Positions 26,861-35,118 of a DNA stretch of 53,847 nucleotides are shown here, piece after piece. Where the stretch lies: assembly GCA_047975325.1 (NCBI GenBank), contig JBKEDF010000087.1, positions 1-53,847 of the forward strand, in the 5' to 3' direction. Numbering within the stretch: position 1 is the first letter of the stretch; each line of letters starts with the position of its first letter. The position numbers and the translations under genes are program-made. The stretch is from JBKEDF01 sp047975325 (GTDB taxonomy: Bacteria > Pseudomonadota > Alphaproteobacteria > Rhodobacterales > Rhodobacteraceae). The notes beneath the pieces were generated by a model that was not told where the DNA came from, did not search any database, and saw nothing but the letters and a program-made list of their open reading frames with translations.

Positions 26861-26887
26861 TTTATAGTTTGATGCGGCCTACCGCAA
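26861..26887 (-). promoter_or_regulatory. Candidate promoter of the peptide importer operon
   Basis: On the minus strand TTGCGG (26887-26882) and TATAAA (26866-26861) are 15 bases apart. The -10 sits about 17 bases before the binding-protein ATG. The -10 is good, while the -35 and the short spacer are weak. Confidence 0.3.
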
Positions 26888-26935
26888 AGCGGTGCTGCAA
26901 CTCAAGGCAGTTGGGCAACTTTCCAGGGCGCGTGT

Positions 26936-26985
26936 CAAGGCATGTCATAACGACAACGGCCGATCCCGGTGCCGATCATGCCTTG
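26936..26985. repeat. Long-loop inverted repeat in intergenic gap
   Basis: CAAGGCATG (26936-26944) and CATGCCTTG (26977-26985) are perfect 9-bp arms 32 bases apart, with smaller complementary pieces inside. The element lies between the end of the 27030-27779 gene and the importer promoter. It could be a terminator-like structure for the leftward catabolic operon, but no U-tract is seen. Confidence 0.5.
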
Positions 26986-27029
26986 CCGTCAGCCCCCGGT
27001 CCGACCAGACCACGAAAATAGTGGCCTGA

Positions 27030-27779
27030 TCAGCCGGTGGAAGTCCGGTTGCGATCTGCCTGCAGGTTACGCGCGTCGTGGCCACTTTGGCGCGGGATAT
27101 CCGCCCATATCTTGTAGCGCGGGGAAGGGTCGACCGTGCCCTTTTGCATCATGTCGACCCAGACGCCGCAGGCGTCGAGGAAATGATTGACGCCAACCGG
27201 CCACATGATAACGCTCAGCGCCTCGACAAGGGCATCTTCCCGCCGGCCAAGTTCATAGATGCGACGGATATGTGCCGCGAGCCCCCATTCGCCACGCACC
27301 GTTGCATGCAGGGCGGCCAGCGCGAGATGCATCACATCGCGTGGAACAAGCGTCTCATCAATTACCTGATCGACCATCTCAAGATAGGCGTCGTTTCCGG
27401 CCATCGAAGGGAATATTCCCGACCAGGCATCATCCATGAACCCGAAGGCACGTGATCCCAGGGCAAGTGCGCTCAACCCGGTAATGTGGCGTATCTGCGC
27501 CTCGGTTCCGCCCGCTCGCAGGAAATGTTCGACATGATGGGTGCCCACCGCCTCTTTCGCGGCAATGAGCACGGCCATCCAGACGGTTTCATGTTCGAAC
27601 CGGGTCAGGTGGCGTTCGGTAAGGGTCAGGGCGTGGTACATCTGCAGGTAGGCCGCCTGCAAATCCGGCGCTGCGGTTGCCATGGCGCCATGATGCGGAA
27701 GAAGGTAACCGCGCGCGCGGTGCAATTCGTCGATCCGCGCGCGTACTGCTGCCAGTTCAGCGTCGTCATTCCCGCTCAT
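27030..27779 (-). CDS. Carboxymuconolactone-decarboxylase-like protein, copy 1
   Basis: The 249-residue product is a two-repeat AhpD/CMD-like protein. RGYLLPHHGAMATAAP is followed by VLIAAKEAVGTHHVEHFLRAGGTEAQI, where the E..THH..F..AGG pattern matches the CMD core. The AhpD redox pair CxxC is absent, so a peroxidase role is unlikely. A second half (ALAALHATVRGEWGLAAHIRR to VGVNHFLDACGVW) looks like a degenerate repeat. It overlaps the isochorismatase-like gene by four bases and is the last gene of the leftward operon. A clear paralogue is at 34349-35053. It probably acts on a ring-cleavage or lactone intermediate, but the substrate is unknown. Confidence 0.8.
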   Translation of the reverse strand: MSGNDDAELAAVRARIDELHRARGYLLPHHGAMATAAPDLQAAYLQMYHALTLTERHLTRFEHETVWMAVLIAAKEAVGTHHVEHFLRAGGTEAQIRHITGLSALALGSRAFGFMDDAWSGIFPSMAGNDAYLEMVDQVIDETLVPRDVMHLALAALHATVRGEWGLAAHIRRIYELGRREDALVEALSVIMWPVGVNHFLDACGVWVDMMQKGTVDPSPRYKIWADIPRQSGHDARNLQADRNRTSTG

Positions 27780-28390
27780 TTGCCTGTCAGCGCCCTTGCC
27801 GCGTCGGAAACGGTCATTACTGGAACCAGATTGCGCAGCGAGGCAATGGTTGTTTCGTGCGCCTGCGGTGAAAAAGCGGCACAGCCATCTTCCAGAACCG
27901 TGGTGTGAAAATCACGTACATGCGCATCGCGCACGGTTGAGGCCACTCCGCCATTCGTAACGATGCCAGCTATCCAGAGCTTCTCGATGCCGCATTTTCG
28001 CAGGCACCATTCGAGGCGGGTCATGTAAAAGGCTGAATAGGCGACCTTCTCTATTATCAGATCCGCAGGCTGTAGTTCATCGACCAACTGGCTTCCCCAA
28101 GCACCGGGTTCGAAATCGCCCCTTGTCAGAAAACTGCGGTGCTTTTTCAGATCAGCCGAAATGATCGGTTCCCCACCCTTGGCGGGAACCAGTGTGAACT
28201 GGGTGGAAACAACCAGGCCGCCCGCCGACTGCAGGGCACGCGCGAAAGGGGCCAGGCGCCCCGGCACAGCGGCCACGTCAGATGCAGTCTGCCCGGCACG
28301 GCCATAGGCCCCTTTCGGATGCAGGAAGTCATTTTGCAGATCGATGATGATCAGGGCGCTTCCTGCGGCCCGGTTGTTTTCGGATGTCAT
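27776..28390 (-). CDS. Isochorismatase-family hydrolase lacking the catalytic Cys
   Basis: I start at ATG 28390 (MTSENNRAAGSALIIIDLQ), which has GGAG eight bases upstream. The 204-residue product has the family's Asp17 (IIIDLQNDF) and Lys115 (IIEKVAYSAFYMT). The nucleophile position in the usual T-N-V-C-V is Gly148 (TNGGV). Cysteine-dependent amidases such as nicotinamidase keep that Cys, whereas true isochorismatases do not need it. Amide hydrolysis by the standard mechanism is therefore doubtful. It is coupled to the CMD-like gene downstream and separated from the permease gene by a perfect 17-bp hairpin. Confidence 0.83.
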   Translation of the reverse strand: MTSENNRAAGSALIIIDLQNDFLHPKGAYGRAGQTASDVAAVPGRLAPFARALQSAGGLVVSTQFTLVPAKGGEPIISADLKKHRSFLTRGDFEPGAWGSQLVDELQPADLIIEKVAYSAFYMTRLEWCLRKCGIEKLWIAGIVTNGGVASTVRDAHVRDFHTTVLEDGCAAFSPQAHETTIASLRNLVPVMTVSDAARALTGK

Positions 28391-28507
28391 GCTGATACTC
28401 CATGATGACGTTTCTGTAACTGTCGTGCGAAGCGGCAAGGCCCGGATCAACGGCGGCTGTGGCACCCGGCTGTCTCATGTTACGCCAGTTGCGGCACCAG
28501 GTTGGGA

Positions 28508-28545
28508 ATGTGGCTAACAGATGGTCTTCCATCTGTTAGCCACAT
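28508..28545. repeat. Perfect 17-bp inverted repeat with 4-base loop
   Basis: ATGTGGCTAACAGATGG (28508-28524) and its exact complement (28529-28545) flank TCTT. It lies between the permease stop and the isochorismatase start within a leftward gene run. There is no U-tract on either side, and the stem is only about half G+C. It may be an RNA processing or attenuation hairpin, a protein-binding site, or a relic of an insertion. Confidence 0.9.
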
Positions 28546-28572
28546 CCATCCGTTTCACGTATCCGTGGCGGG

Positions 28573-29403
28573 CTAGTCCTTCCAGCGCTGCAACCAGGTT
28601 TCGGTTTTCTTGAGAAGCCCGTTGATCATCGCACCGACTACGGCAAGAATGATAATGCCGGCAAAGACAGAATCCGTATCGAAAAGCCCTGTTGCCTGCG
28701 CAATCACAAAACCAATCCCCCGGTTCGATGACATGAATTCGCCGATCACGGTTCCGACCAGTGCATATGGAACAGAAACCTTCAGGCCGGTGATCACCCA
28801 GGCGGTAGCGGAAGGAATAACCACCGTGCGCAGTACCCCCAGATGCGATGCCCCCATGATCCGCGTGGCATTGATGAACAGCGGATTGACGTCTCGCACA
28901 CCTGAAAAGGTGTTGAGGAAGACGACGAAGAACACGATCGAGGCGGAAACAGCGACCTTGGATTCAATCCCGATACCAAACCAGATGATGAAAAGCGGTG
29001 CCAGTGCCAGTTTGGGAATACTGTAGAGCGCCGTGATGAAGGGATCCATCACATCGGCTACGAAGGCGAATTCTCCGAACAGTAACCCCATGGTGAAACC
29101 GATGGCCGCCCCAATCGCGAATCCCAGTGCCGTGGCGTACAGCGTGATCGACAGGTGATAATAAAGCTGGCCATTCAGTGTCCATGCGTAGAGTTTGGTA
29201 AACACCGCCGAGGGGGAGGAAATGAAGAACGGATCTATCAATGTCCCCGATGCCCATTGCCAAAATCCCAGAAACAGGATGGCAAAGGCAAACTGGCTCA
29301 GGCGGACCATGATACGACGCCGGCCGAGGCCCGCTTCGTAGTCTGCTACTGCCTTCGACCGGCTTATGCCCGTGCCGACGGCAGCACTTTCATCTAATGA
29401 CAT
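28573..29403 (-). CDS. Nitrate/sulfonate-type ABC permease
   Basis: The 276-residue SsuC/NrtB/ThiX-type permease has five to six helices. The coupling loop is ATRIMGASHLGVLRTVVIPSA and the conserved P-K-L-A-L-A-P-L-F-I-I-W-F-G-I-G block lies before it. It forms the membrane part of the importer with the ATPase 15 bases upstream and the Tat-exported binding protein. Relatives import taurine, sulfonates, nitrate or pyrimidine precursors. Confidence 0.93.
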   Translation of the reverse strand: MSLDESAAVGTGISRSKAVADYEAGLGRRRIMVRLSQFAFAILFLGFWQWASGTLIDPFFISSPSAVFTKLYAWTLNGQLYYHLSITLYATALGFAIGAAIGFTMGLLFGEFAFVADVMDPFITALYSIPKLALAPLFIIWFGIGIESKVAVSASIVFFVVFLNTFSGVRDVNPLFINATRIMGASHLGVLRTVVIPSATAWVITGLKVSVPYALVGTVIGEFMSSNRGIGFVIAQATGLFDTDSVFAGIIILAVVGAMINGLLKKTETWLQRWKD

Positions 29404-29418
29404 GGCTGCATTCCTTGC

Positions 29419-30201
29419 TCAGAGATCTTCGCCCTTGGTGATTTCGCTGGAAAGTTCGCGCCAGAGCGTGTCGTAGGCGGTTTCGAACTCCGGCAGAAAA
29501 CGAACCTTGAACACATCGCGCGGTCCCGGGATCGGGATGTCCTCAATGAACTTGATCCGCCCCGGTCGTCCGGAAAAGACCACCACGCGCGTTGCCAGGG
29601 CAATTGCTTCGGAAAGGTCGTGGGTGACGAAGACGATGGTCTTGTTCTGCTCTCGCCAGATCTTGAGCAACTGCTGCTGCATGATCAGCTTTAGCTGCGC
29701 GTCCAGCGCGCCAAAGGGTTCGTCCATTAGAAGCGTATCAGGCCCGTAGGCCAGCATTTGCGCCAGCGCAACACGCTTGCGCATCCCGCCGGACAATTCC
29801 CGCGGGAATGCCTTTCCAAACCCGGCCAGGTCAACAAGTTTCAGCATCTCTTCAACCCGGCGCGTCCTTTCATCGGCGGGCGTACCGCGATATTCCAGCG
29901 GCAGTGAGATGTTTCGTTCGACAGTCCGCCAGGGCAGGACACTGTCGGCCTGCGTAAGATACCCGACCTCCCGGTTGATCCCGGTGATATTGCGTCCGTT
30001 ATGGACGATCTCACCCGACGTTATCGGAATGATACCGGCAATCATGTTCAGAAGGGTCGACTTTCCACAGCCGGAAGGGCCGACGAAGGCGATTAACTCG
30101 CCTGCGCCTATTTCGAGTGAGAGGTTTTCGAGAGCAACGATTTCGGATCCCCGACCGACATAGCGTTTGTCGACACCTCTGATCGAGATGGATTCGGCCA
30201 T
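29419..30201 (-). CDS. Nitrate/sulfonate-type ABC importer ATPase
   Basis: The 260-residue ATPase has Walker A GPSGCGKST, the signature LSGGMRKRVALAQML, Walker B LLMDEPFGALD and the switch VTHDLSEA. It belongs to the SsuB/TauB/NrtD group. It starts two bases after the binding-protein stop and is followed by the permease, so it is in the same leftward operon. Confidence 0.94.
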   Translation of the reverse strand: MAESISIRGVDKRYVGRGSEIVALENLSLEIGAGELIAFVGPSGCGKSTLLNMIAGIIPITSGEIVHNGRNITGINREVGYLTQADSVLPWRTVERNISLPLEYRGTPADERTRRVEEMLKLVDLAGFGKAFPRELSGGMRKRVALAQMLAYGPDTLLMDEPFGALDAQLKLIMQQQLLKIWREQNKTIVFVTHDLSEAIALATRVVVFSGRPGRIKFIEDIPIPGPRDVFKVRFLPEFETAYDTLWRELSSEITKGEDL

Positions 30202-30203
30202 CC

Positions 30204-31268
30204 TCAGAGATCCTTTACCGCTTCCTGGGCAAGGGTCGGATCAATCGTCGCCTCATAGGTCAGCGTATCGGGCAGAGATTCGACATTCATCATCGAATTG
30301 ACCGTGTTGATGAAGTTTATATTAAGGTCGTGCAGTGCCTTGCTGGGTGTTGGATCGGCAAAGTAGATCTTGCTGTTATTGGCAAAGGCGGTATCGAAGA
30401 TTTCGGGCGGAATGCCCTCGAACCAGATTTTTGCCCATGCCTGAAAACGCTCGGGTTCATTCGCGATTGATCTTTGCGCCAGGGCGAGACCACGACAATA
30501 GCCAACCAGTTCGGTACGTTTGCTGGCAATCGTTTCATCCCCAACGGTTGCGATGATATACTGATATTCCCTAAGCTGTTCGGGCGGATTGAGGACCATC
30601 TGGAACAGGTAATCGCAGTTTTGCTGCGCGACCGACATATCCGCAGTGGGCGATGACAGGCAAAACCCGTCAATCACATTCTGACCAAGCGCCGCAAGAA
30701 TACCCGAACCCCCGCCCTGAATTGGGACAAGCTGAAAATCCGTATCGGGATTCATGCCGCCAAGCATTGCCAGATAACGAAATAACGCATCGGGTGCCGC
30801 TCCGCTGCCGGTCGTACCCAGTTTCAGGCCGCGCAGAAGTGCGATCTTGTCGGCCGCCGGCGAAGCTTCGGTCACGCCGGCCTTTTCCATGATCTCCTTC
30901 TTCAGCATCACATGGCTGGCGTAACGGTTTACCATCGACGCAATGGTATGGATTTTCAGGTTGCGTGCCTGAGCGCGCAGTGCTTCTGCCGGCGCACCAA
31001 GAACGATATCGACGCCACCGCCCTGAAGCGCCGGAACATTGTTGCCACGCTGGGAAGCGTTCGAAATCACCGACACCCCTGCCTCGGTGAAGAAGCCTTC
31101 GGTGTTGGCGTAATCCTCAACCGCCCAAAGCCAGGACTTCGAAGTCGAGCGCATGGTGGTCAGTTCGGGCAGTGCGTTCTGCGCCCGCAAGATACGCGGC
31201 GCCGAAAGCGACAGGCAGGTTGCCGCACCGGCGGTGGCCAGCAGATTGCGACGGGTAAACCTGATCAT
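30204..31268 (-). CDS. Nitrate/sulfonate-type binding protein with Tat signal
   Basis: I start at ATG 31268 (MIRFTRRNLLATAGAA), where AGGAGG lies five to six bases upstream. A longer frame reaching 31307 is unsupported. The signal peptide carries a twin arginine (FTRRNLL) and a moderate hydrophobic core ending L-R-A/Q, so export by the TatABC system at 489-2262 is likely. The mature ~320 residues form an NMT1/SsuA-like periplasmic binding fold (TTGSGAAPDALFRYLA, then LVPIQGGGSGILAALGQ). The ligand is unknown. Its neighbours suggest a small organic, perhaps nitrogen- or ring-containing, compound. Confidence 0.9.
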   Translation of the reverse strand: MIRFTRRNLLATAGAATCLSLSAPRILRAQNALPELTTMRSTSKSWLWAVEDYANTEGFFTEAGVSVISNASQRGNNVPALQGGGVDIVLGAPAEALRAQARNLKIHTIASMVNRYASHVMLKKEIMEKAGVTEASPAADKIALLRGLKLGTTGSGAAPDALFRYLAMLGGMNPDTDFQLVPIQGGGSGILAALGQNVIDGFCLSSPTADMSVAQQNCDYLFQMVLNPPEQLREYQYIIATVGDETIASKRTELVGYCRGLALAQRSIANEPERFQAWAKIWFEGIPPEIFDTAFANNSKIYFADPTPSKALHDLNINFINTVNSMMNVESLPDTLTYEATIDPTLAQEAVKDL

Positions 31269-31315
31269 TCTTTCCTCCTCTTTCTTCTGTTGAACAGTTG
31301 TTGCCATCCTGTCCG

Positions 31316-31783
31316 TCAGGTCGGCAGGGCCTCCTCGACGACCGAACGCACGGCAGACATGATCAGGGCATGGTCAGCGTCATGCGCCAGGCCAGAAACG
31401 GCGATTGCCCCGGCAATCTGATGATTGGAGTAGAGTGGCACGCCACCGCCCATATCGATTACCTGACGCGGATCGGCCCAGGTGACCTCGGCCAGTGTTC
31501 GGCCCGTGGTGCGGAGATGATGGAACCACCATAGTGAACTATGGCCGCAGTTGAACACCGTATTGATCTTCAGGTTCAGGAAGTGTTCGTTGTCCTGCCC
31601 GGTCCCGGCATCCGAAAGATGTGCGACCACGCGACGGCCCATCACGATCCGTGCTGCCAACGCCGCAGGGGCGAGGTCCATCAACCGGTTGGCAACCGCA
31701 ATCAGGCGAGCGTTATCGAGATAAAGACCGGCAAGCCAGGCTTCATCCTTCTCGACAAGGCCCTTCTGCTTTGCATGATCCAT
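31316..31783 (-). CDS. UPF0303 / heme-degrading-domain (GlcG/HbpS-like) protein
   Basis: The ATG at 31783 (MDHAKQKGLVEKDEAW) with GAGG about eight bases upstream is preferred over 31816, giving 155 residues. The C-terminal GGGVPLYSNHQIAGAIAVSGLAHDADH block is the signature of the PF03928-type (UPF0303/GlcG/HbpS) fold. These proteins occur beside catabolic genes, and some bind heme or cobalamin. None of that can be shown from sequence here. It lies between the SDR and the binding-protein gene in the leftward operon. Confidence 0.8.
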   Translation of the reverse strand: MDHAKQKGLVEKDEAWLAGLYLDNARLIAVANRLMDLAPAALAARIVMGRRVVAHLSDAGTGQDNEHFLNLKINTVFNCGHSSLWWFHHLRTTGRTLAEVTWADPRQVIDMGGGVPLYSNHQIAGAIAVSGLAHDADHALIMSAVRSVVEEALPT

Positions 31784-31793
31784 CACATTTCCC

Positions 31794-32543
31794 TCAGGCT
31801 GCCAAAACGATGCCACCGGTTACATTGAGTACCGTGCCCGTCATGTAGGCCGATGCGTCGCCGCACAGAAATCGGATGGGTCCGGCCACATCATCGGCCG
31901 TCCCAAGCCGGCGCAGCGGTATCTGTTCCGGGTCCGGTCGCGAGAAGCCAGCCGTCATGTCCGTGGCGATAATCCCGGGTGCGACCGCGTTGCAGCGGAT
32001 GCCCACAGGCCCGCCGTTGCGTGCCAGGTGGCGCGTCATGGCAGCCACCGCACCCTTCGAGGCGGAATATTCGGTGCCGACGATAACCCCACCGTTATAG
32101 AACGCCATCGAACTGACCAGCACAATCGCGCCACCGTCGCCATTGGCCATGTGATCCCAGACAGCGGCGACCGAATTTTGCGTCCCATGAACATTTACGT
32201 CGATCACGCGATGCCACTGGTCCCAGTCACCGGCAACCGTCCCGGCCGGACAGATACCCGCATTGGCCACAAGGATGTCGATCCTGCCATCTTCGGCCAC
32301 AATTCCGTCGACCGCCCGGGCCATCGCGGCCCGGTCTGTCACCTCAAGGTTGAGCCCCCTGGCCTTGCCGCCGGTGGCATGGATAGCCGTCACGGTATTG
32401 TCGGTGTCCAGAATATCGGCAACATGAACAGTCACACCTGAAGCCGCAAGGGAACGGCACACCGCCGCGCCAATTCCGCGCGCACCGCCGGTGACCAGCG
32501 CCACCTTGCCGTTCAGACCGCAATCTTCCTGTGCTGACACCAT
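31794..32543 (-). CDS. Short-chain dehydrogenase/reductase (SDR)
   Basis: The ATG at 32543 (MVSAQEDCGLNGKVALVTGG) has GGAGG close upstream and is preferred over 32570. The 249-residue protein has the classical SDR features: TGGARGIG cofactor motif, NAG, a catalytic Ser in VSSMAF, and Y-x-x-x-K in YSASKGA. It has the usual C-terminal R-F-L-C-G-D-A-S-A-Y-M-T-G block. It probably oxidises an alcohol or aldehyde intermediate with NAD(P). It is the first gene of the leftward operon, divergent from the GMC gene. Confidence 0.92.
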   Translation of the reverse strand: MVSAQEDCGLNGKVALVTGGARGIGAAVCRSLAASGVTVHVADILDTDNTVTAIHATGGKARGLNLEVTDRAAMARAVDGIVAEDGRIDILVANAGICPAGTVAGDWDQWHRVIDVNVHGTQNSVAAVWDHMANGDGGAIVLVSSMAFYNGGVIVGTEYSASKGAVAAMTRHLARNGGPVGIRCNAVAPGIIATDMTAGFSRPDPEQIPLRRLGTADDVAGPIRFLCGDASAYMTGTVLNVTGGIVLAA

Positions 32544-32584
32544 GCCCCCTCCGAGTTTGTCCGGGATCACGGCATGGCCGGTCC

Positions 32585-32649
32585 CATTGATTCAAACTTG
32601 CAACATGTGTTATTGTTATAATGAACACATAACAAGTTGCATGTCAATG
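32585..32649. promoter_or_regulatory. Symmetrical element in the divergent SDR/GMC promoter
   Basis: Outer arms CATTGA (32585-32590) and TCAATG (32644-32649) are exact complements. Inside, AACTTG-N4-ATGTGTT (32595-32611) is mirrored by AACACAT-N2-CAAGTT (32624-32638). The AT-rich centre (TTGTTATAAT) looks like a -10 region. This two-fold arrangement between divergent operons suggests an operator controlling both directions. The regulator could be the GntR protein at 35988, but its own palindrome differs in sequence. Confidence 0.6.
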
Positions 32650-32657
32650 GAGGGGGC

Positions 32658-34271
32658 ATGGCGTACGATTATGTAATTGTCGGTGCAGGTTCGGCGGGCT
32701 GTGTACTTGCCGCAAGACTGACCGAAGACCCCGACTGCAAGGTTCTGCTGATCGAAGCCGGTGGCCGGGACTGGAACCCGCTGATCCGTATCCCCCTGAT
32801 GACGGGAATTTTGCTACGCAACCGTCACGCGAACTGGTTCTACCAAACAGAGCCCGAAGCCGCGTTGAACAATCGGCGCATCTTCTGGCCACGCGGAAAG
32901 GTTCTGGGTGGTTCCTCGGCAATCAATGGTATGGTTTATACCCGTGGCAGCGCCTCCGACTACGATGGCTGGGCACAGATGGGCATGCCCGAATGGACTT
33001 ATGACAAGGTCCTGCCCGCCTTTCGTCTAACCGAAAGGTATGAGGGCGAAGCCAGCGACTATCGTGGTGATGCCGGGCCGTTACCAATTTCCCGCTCCGC
33101 CACGGACAATCCGTTATTCGACGCCTTTGTTACAGCCGGACAGGAGGCCGGCCTTCCCTACAATCCGGATTTCAACGGAGCGGTTCTTGAAGGCGTCGGT
33201 CGTTATGATTTCGCCATTTCGCAAGGTCAGAGATGGAGTACGGCGCGCGCTTTTCTTGATCCGGCAAGAAACAGGCCAAACCTTGAGATCATGACCGGAG
33301 GCTTTTTGCGGCGGGTGTTGTTCGACGGGCGCCGGGCTACGGGTGTCGAGGTGCAAATTGGCAGCCGGACCACGGTATTTCGTTCTGATCGCAGCGTGGT
33401 CCTCAGCTGCGGCACGGTGAATTCACCCGCAGCCCTGATGCATTCGGGGATTGGCGATGCCGATCAATTGCATGAGCTGGGTATTCCGGTCGTGGCCGAT
33501 CTTGCCGGGGTGGGACGCAACCTGCAGGATCACCTGCTGGTGCGGATAGAACATATCTGCAAGGAACCGGTGACGCTTTACAATACGCTGCGGGGTGACC
33601 GGGCGGCCCTTGCACTGCTTCGCGCTTTTGTGTTCCGCAGCGGACCCGCCGCGTCCTTCCCACTGGAGGCCGGCGCTTTTATGAAGTCCGACCCGGCACT
33701 GGATATCCCCGATCTGCAAACGCATTTCCTTCCCGGCCTGTCGACGGCATCGCTGCGACTGCCGTTCATTCGGCGGCCGACGGCTTCCTATGATGGCCAT
33801 GGATTTTTTGCCAATGTATATCAGCTTCGGCCGCACAGCACCGGTCATATCACGATCCGCTCCGCCAATCCGGTGGATGCGCCAGTTATCCAACCGAATT
33901 ACCTGTCCGCCCCCGAAGATATGCGGGTTCTGCGGGAAGGGGTGAAAGCACTGCGTCGCATTTTTGCCCAGCCCGCCTTCGACCGCTATCGAGGCGCGGA
34001 ACTGGCGCCAGGTCCCCAAGTGCAAAGCGATGCCGAAATTGAAAACTGGATACGTGGCGCCGCCGATACGGTGTTTCATCCGGTCGGCAGCTGCAGGATG
34101 GGTGAAGATCCGATGGCTGTCGTTGATTCACGCCTTCGGGTTCACGGGATCGAAGGGCTTCGCGTTGTCGATGCCTCGGTGATGCCGCGCATGCCGAGCG
34201 CGAATACTCATGCGCCAACCATGATGATTGCCGAACGCGCGGCAGAGTTCATCCGCGAAGATTACGCATGA
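32658..34271 (+). CDS. GMC-family FAD alcohol oxidase/dehydrogenase, locus B
   Basis: The start at ATG 32658 (MAYDYVIVGAGSAGCVLAAR) follows GGAGGGGGC. The 537-residue protein has the N-terminal FAD motif GAGSAG, RGKVLGGSSAINGMVY, and the C-terminal active-site HPVGSCRMG and NTHAPTMM of GMC oxidoreductases (choline dehydrogenase/alcohol oxidase group). It oxidises a primary alcohol to an aldehyde. The exact substrate is unknown. It is divergent from the SDR/ABC operon and shares the symmetrical element at 32585-32649. A paralogue opens locus C at 38050. Confidence 0.93.
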   Translation: MAYDYVIVGAGSAGCVLAARLTEDPDCKVLLIEAGGRDWNPLIRIPLMTGILLRNRHANWFYQTEPEAALNNRRIFWPRGKVLGGSSAINGMVYTRGSASDYDGWAQMGMPEWTYDKVLPAFRLTERYEGEASDYRGDAGPLPISRSATDNPLFDAFVTAGQEAGLPYNPDFNGAVLEGVGRYDFAISQGQRWSTARAFLDPARNRPNLEIMTGGFLRRVLFDGRRATGVEVQIGSRTTVFRSDRSVVLSCGTVNSPAALMHSGIGDADQLHELGIPVVADLAGVGRNLQDHLLVRIEHICKEPVTLYNTLRGDRAALALLRAFVFRSGPAASFPLEAGAFMKSDPALDIPDLQTHFLPGLSTASLRLPFIRRPTASYDGHGFFANVYQLRPHSTGHITIRSANPVDAPVIQPNYLSAPEDMRVLREGVKALRRIFAQPAFDRYRGAELAPGPQVQSDAEIENWIRGAADTVFHPVGSCRMGEDPMAVVDSRLRVHGIEGLRVVDASVMPRMPSANTHAPTMMIAERAAEFIREDYA

Positions 34272-34348
34272 AAGGCACTGCGCAAAATACGGTTTCCCGC
34301 ACCCGGAGGAGACACTGTCGCCCCGTCATGCCCCGGGATCGCCCCGGT

Positions 34349-35053
34349 TCAGCGTTTTCCACTGGCTTCATCGAAACCACCCTGACCCGACAGGTCAGCC
34401 CATTCGCGAAACGCCGGCGAGGCGTCAACCTTGCCATCGGCAATCATCTGACGCCAGACACCCGCCGCCTCCACGAAATGCGGGATACTGCCTGGAAACA
34501 TTGCAAGCGAAATCGCCTCCGCCAGGTCTGCCTCGGCCAGTTTGTCGGCATAAGCCGCGGCAATCTGGATTTCCAATGCGTCCCAGGCCGCCTGACAGGT
34601 ATGGATCGCAGCGGCGGTCATATGAACGAGGCGCATAGGCACCTCCCCCGCAAGCAGGCGCAGTGCGGCAAGGAAGCGCTGCCCGGCATCCAGCCCCGGC
34701 AGATGCCGTTGCCAGCAATGATCAACGAACCTGTAGCTGGAAAAGCCCAGGCATTGTGCAGCAATCGCCATGACAACAGAGATTTCATCTTCGCTCCCCC
34801 CGGCTTTTTGGAACTTGTCAATGTGATGGGTCGCTGCGGCCTCATCCGTGGCGATAAGAACCCCCAGCCAGATGAATTCGCGGTCGTGATGATTGAGTAC
34901 CCGATCATCAAGCGCCATTGCGGTATAGGCGGCATCATAGGCCTGCAGCAGTTTGGGCGAGGTGATAGCCATCAGGCCGTGATGCGGCAGCAGATAGCCG
35001 CGTTTGGCACGAATGGTTTCCAGCCGGTTCGACAGCGTTTCAGTCTCGGACAT
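34349..35053 (-). CDS. Carboxymuconolactone-decarboxylase-like protein, copy 2
   Basis: This 234-residue product is a clear paralogue of the protein at 27030-27779. The shared parts are RGYLLPHHG, VLIAT..EAAATHHIDKF..AGG.E..I, and a similar second half ending in F.EAAGVW..M. It too lacks a CxxC pair. The start has GGAGG seven bases upstream. It is leftward and alone between two rightward genes, convergent with GMC and divergent from an SDR by 65 bases. Two such genes in one locus could form a heteromer or act on successive intermediates. Confidence 0.8.
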   Translation of the reverse strand: MSETETLSNRLETIRAKRGYLLPHHGLMAITSPKLLQAYDAAYTAMALDDRVLNHHDREFIWLGVLIATDEAAATHHIDKFQKAGGSEDEISVVMAIAAQCLGFSSYRFVDHCWQRHLPGLDAGQRFLAALRLLAGEVPMRLVHMTAAAIHTCQAAWDALEIQIAAAYADKLAEADLAEAISLAMFPGSIPHFVEAAGVWRQMIADGKVDASPAFREWADLSGQGGFDEASGKR

Positions 35054-35118
35054 TTGTTTGCCTCCAAGGGATTGACCGGGGAAGTCCCGGAAAAGACGGA
35101 CGATAGGAGAATGAAGGT

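Noticed and set aside
27030..27779. AhpD-type peroxidase
   Set aside because: No CxxC redox pair in this protein or in its paralogue at 34349-35053.
31526..31548. CCATAG...CTATGG inverted repeat as a second GntR operator
   Set aside because: It lies inside the UPF0303 coding region and differs from the ACTATAGTG arms. Probably coding coincidence.
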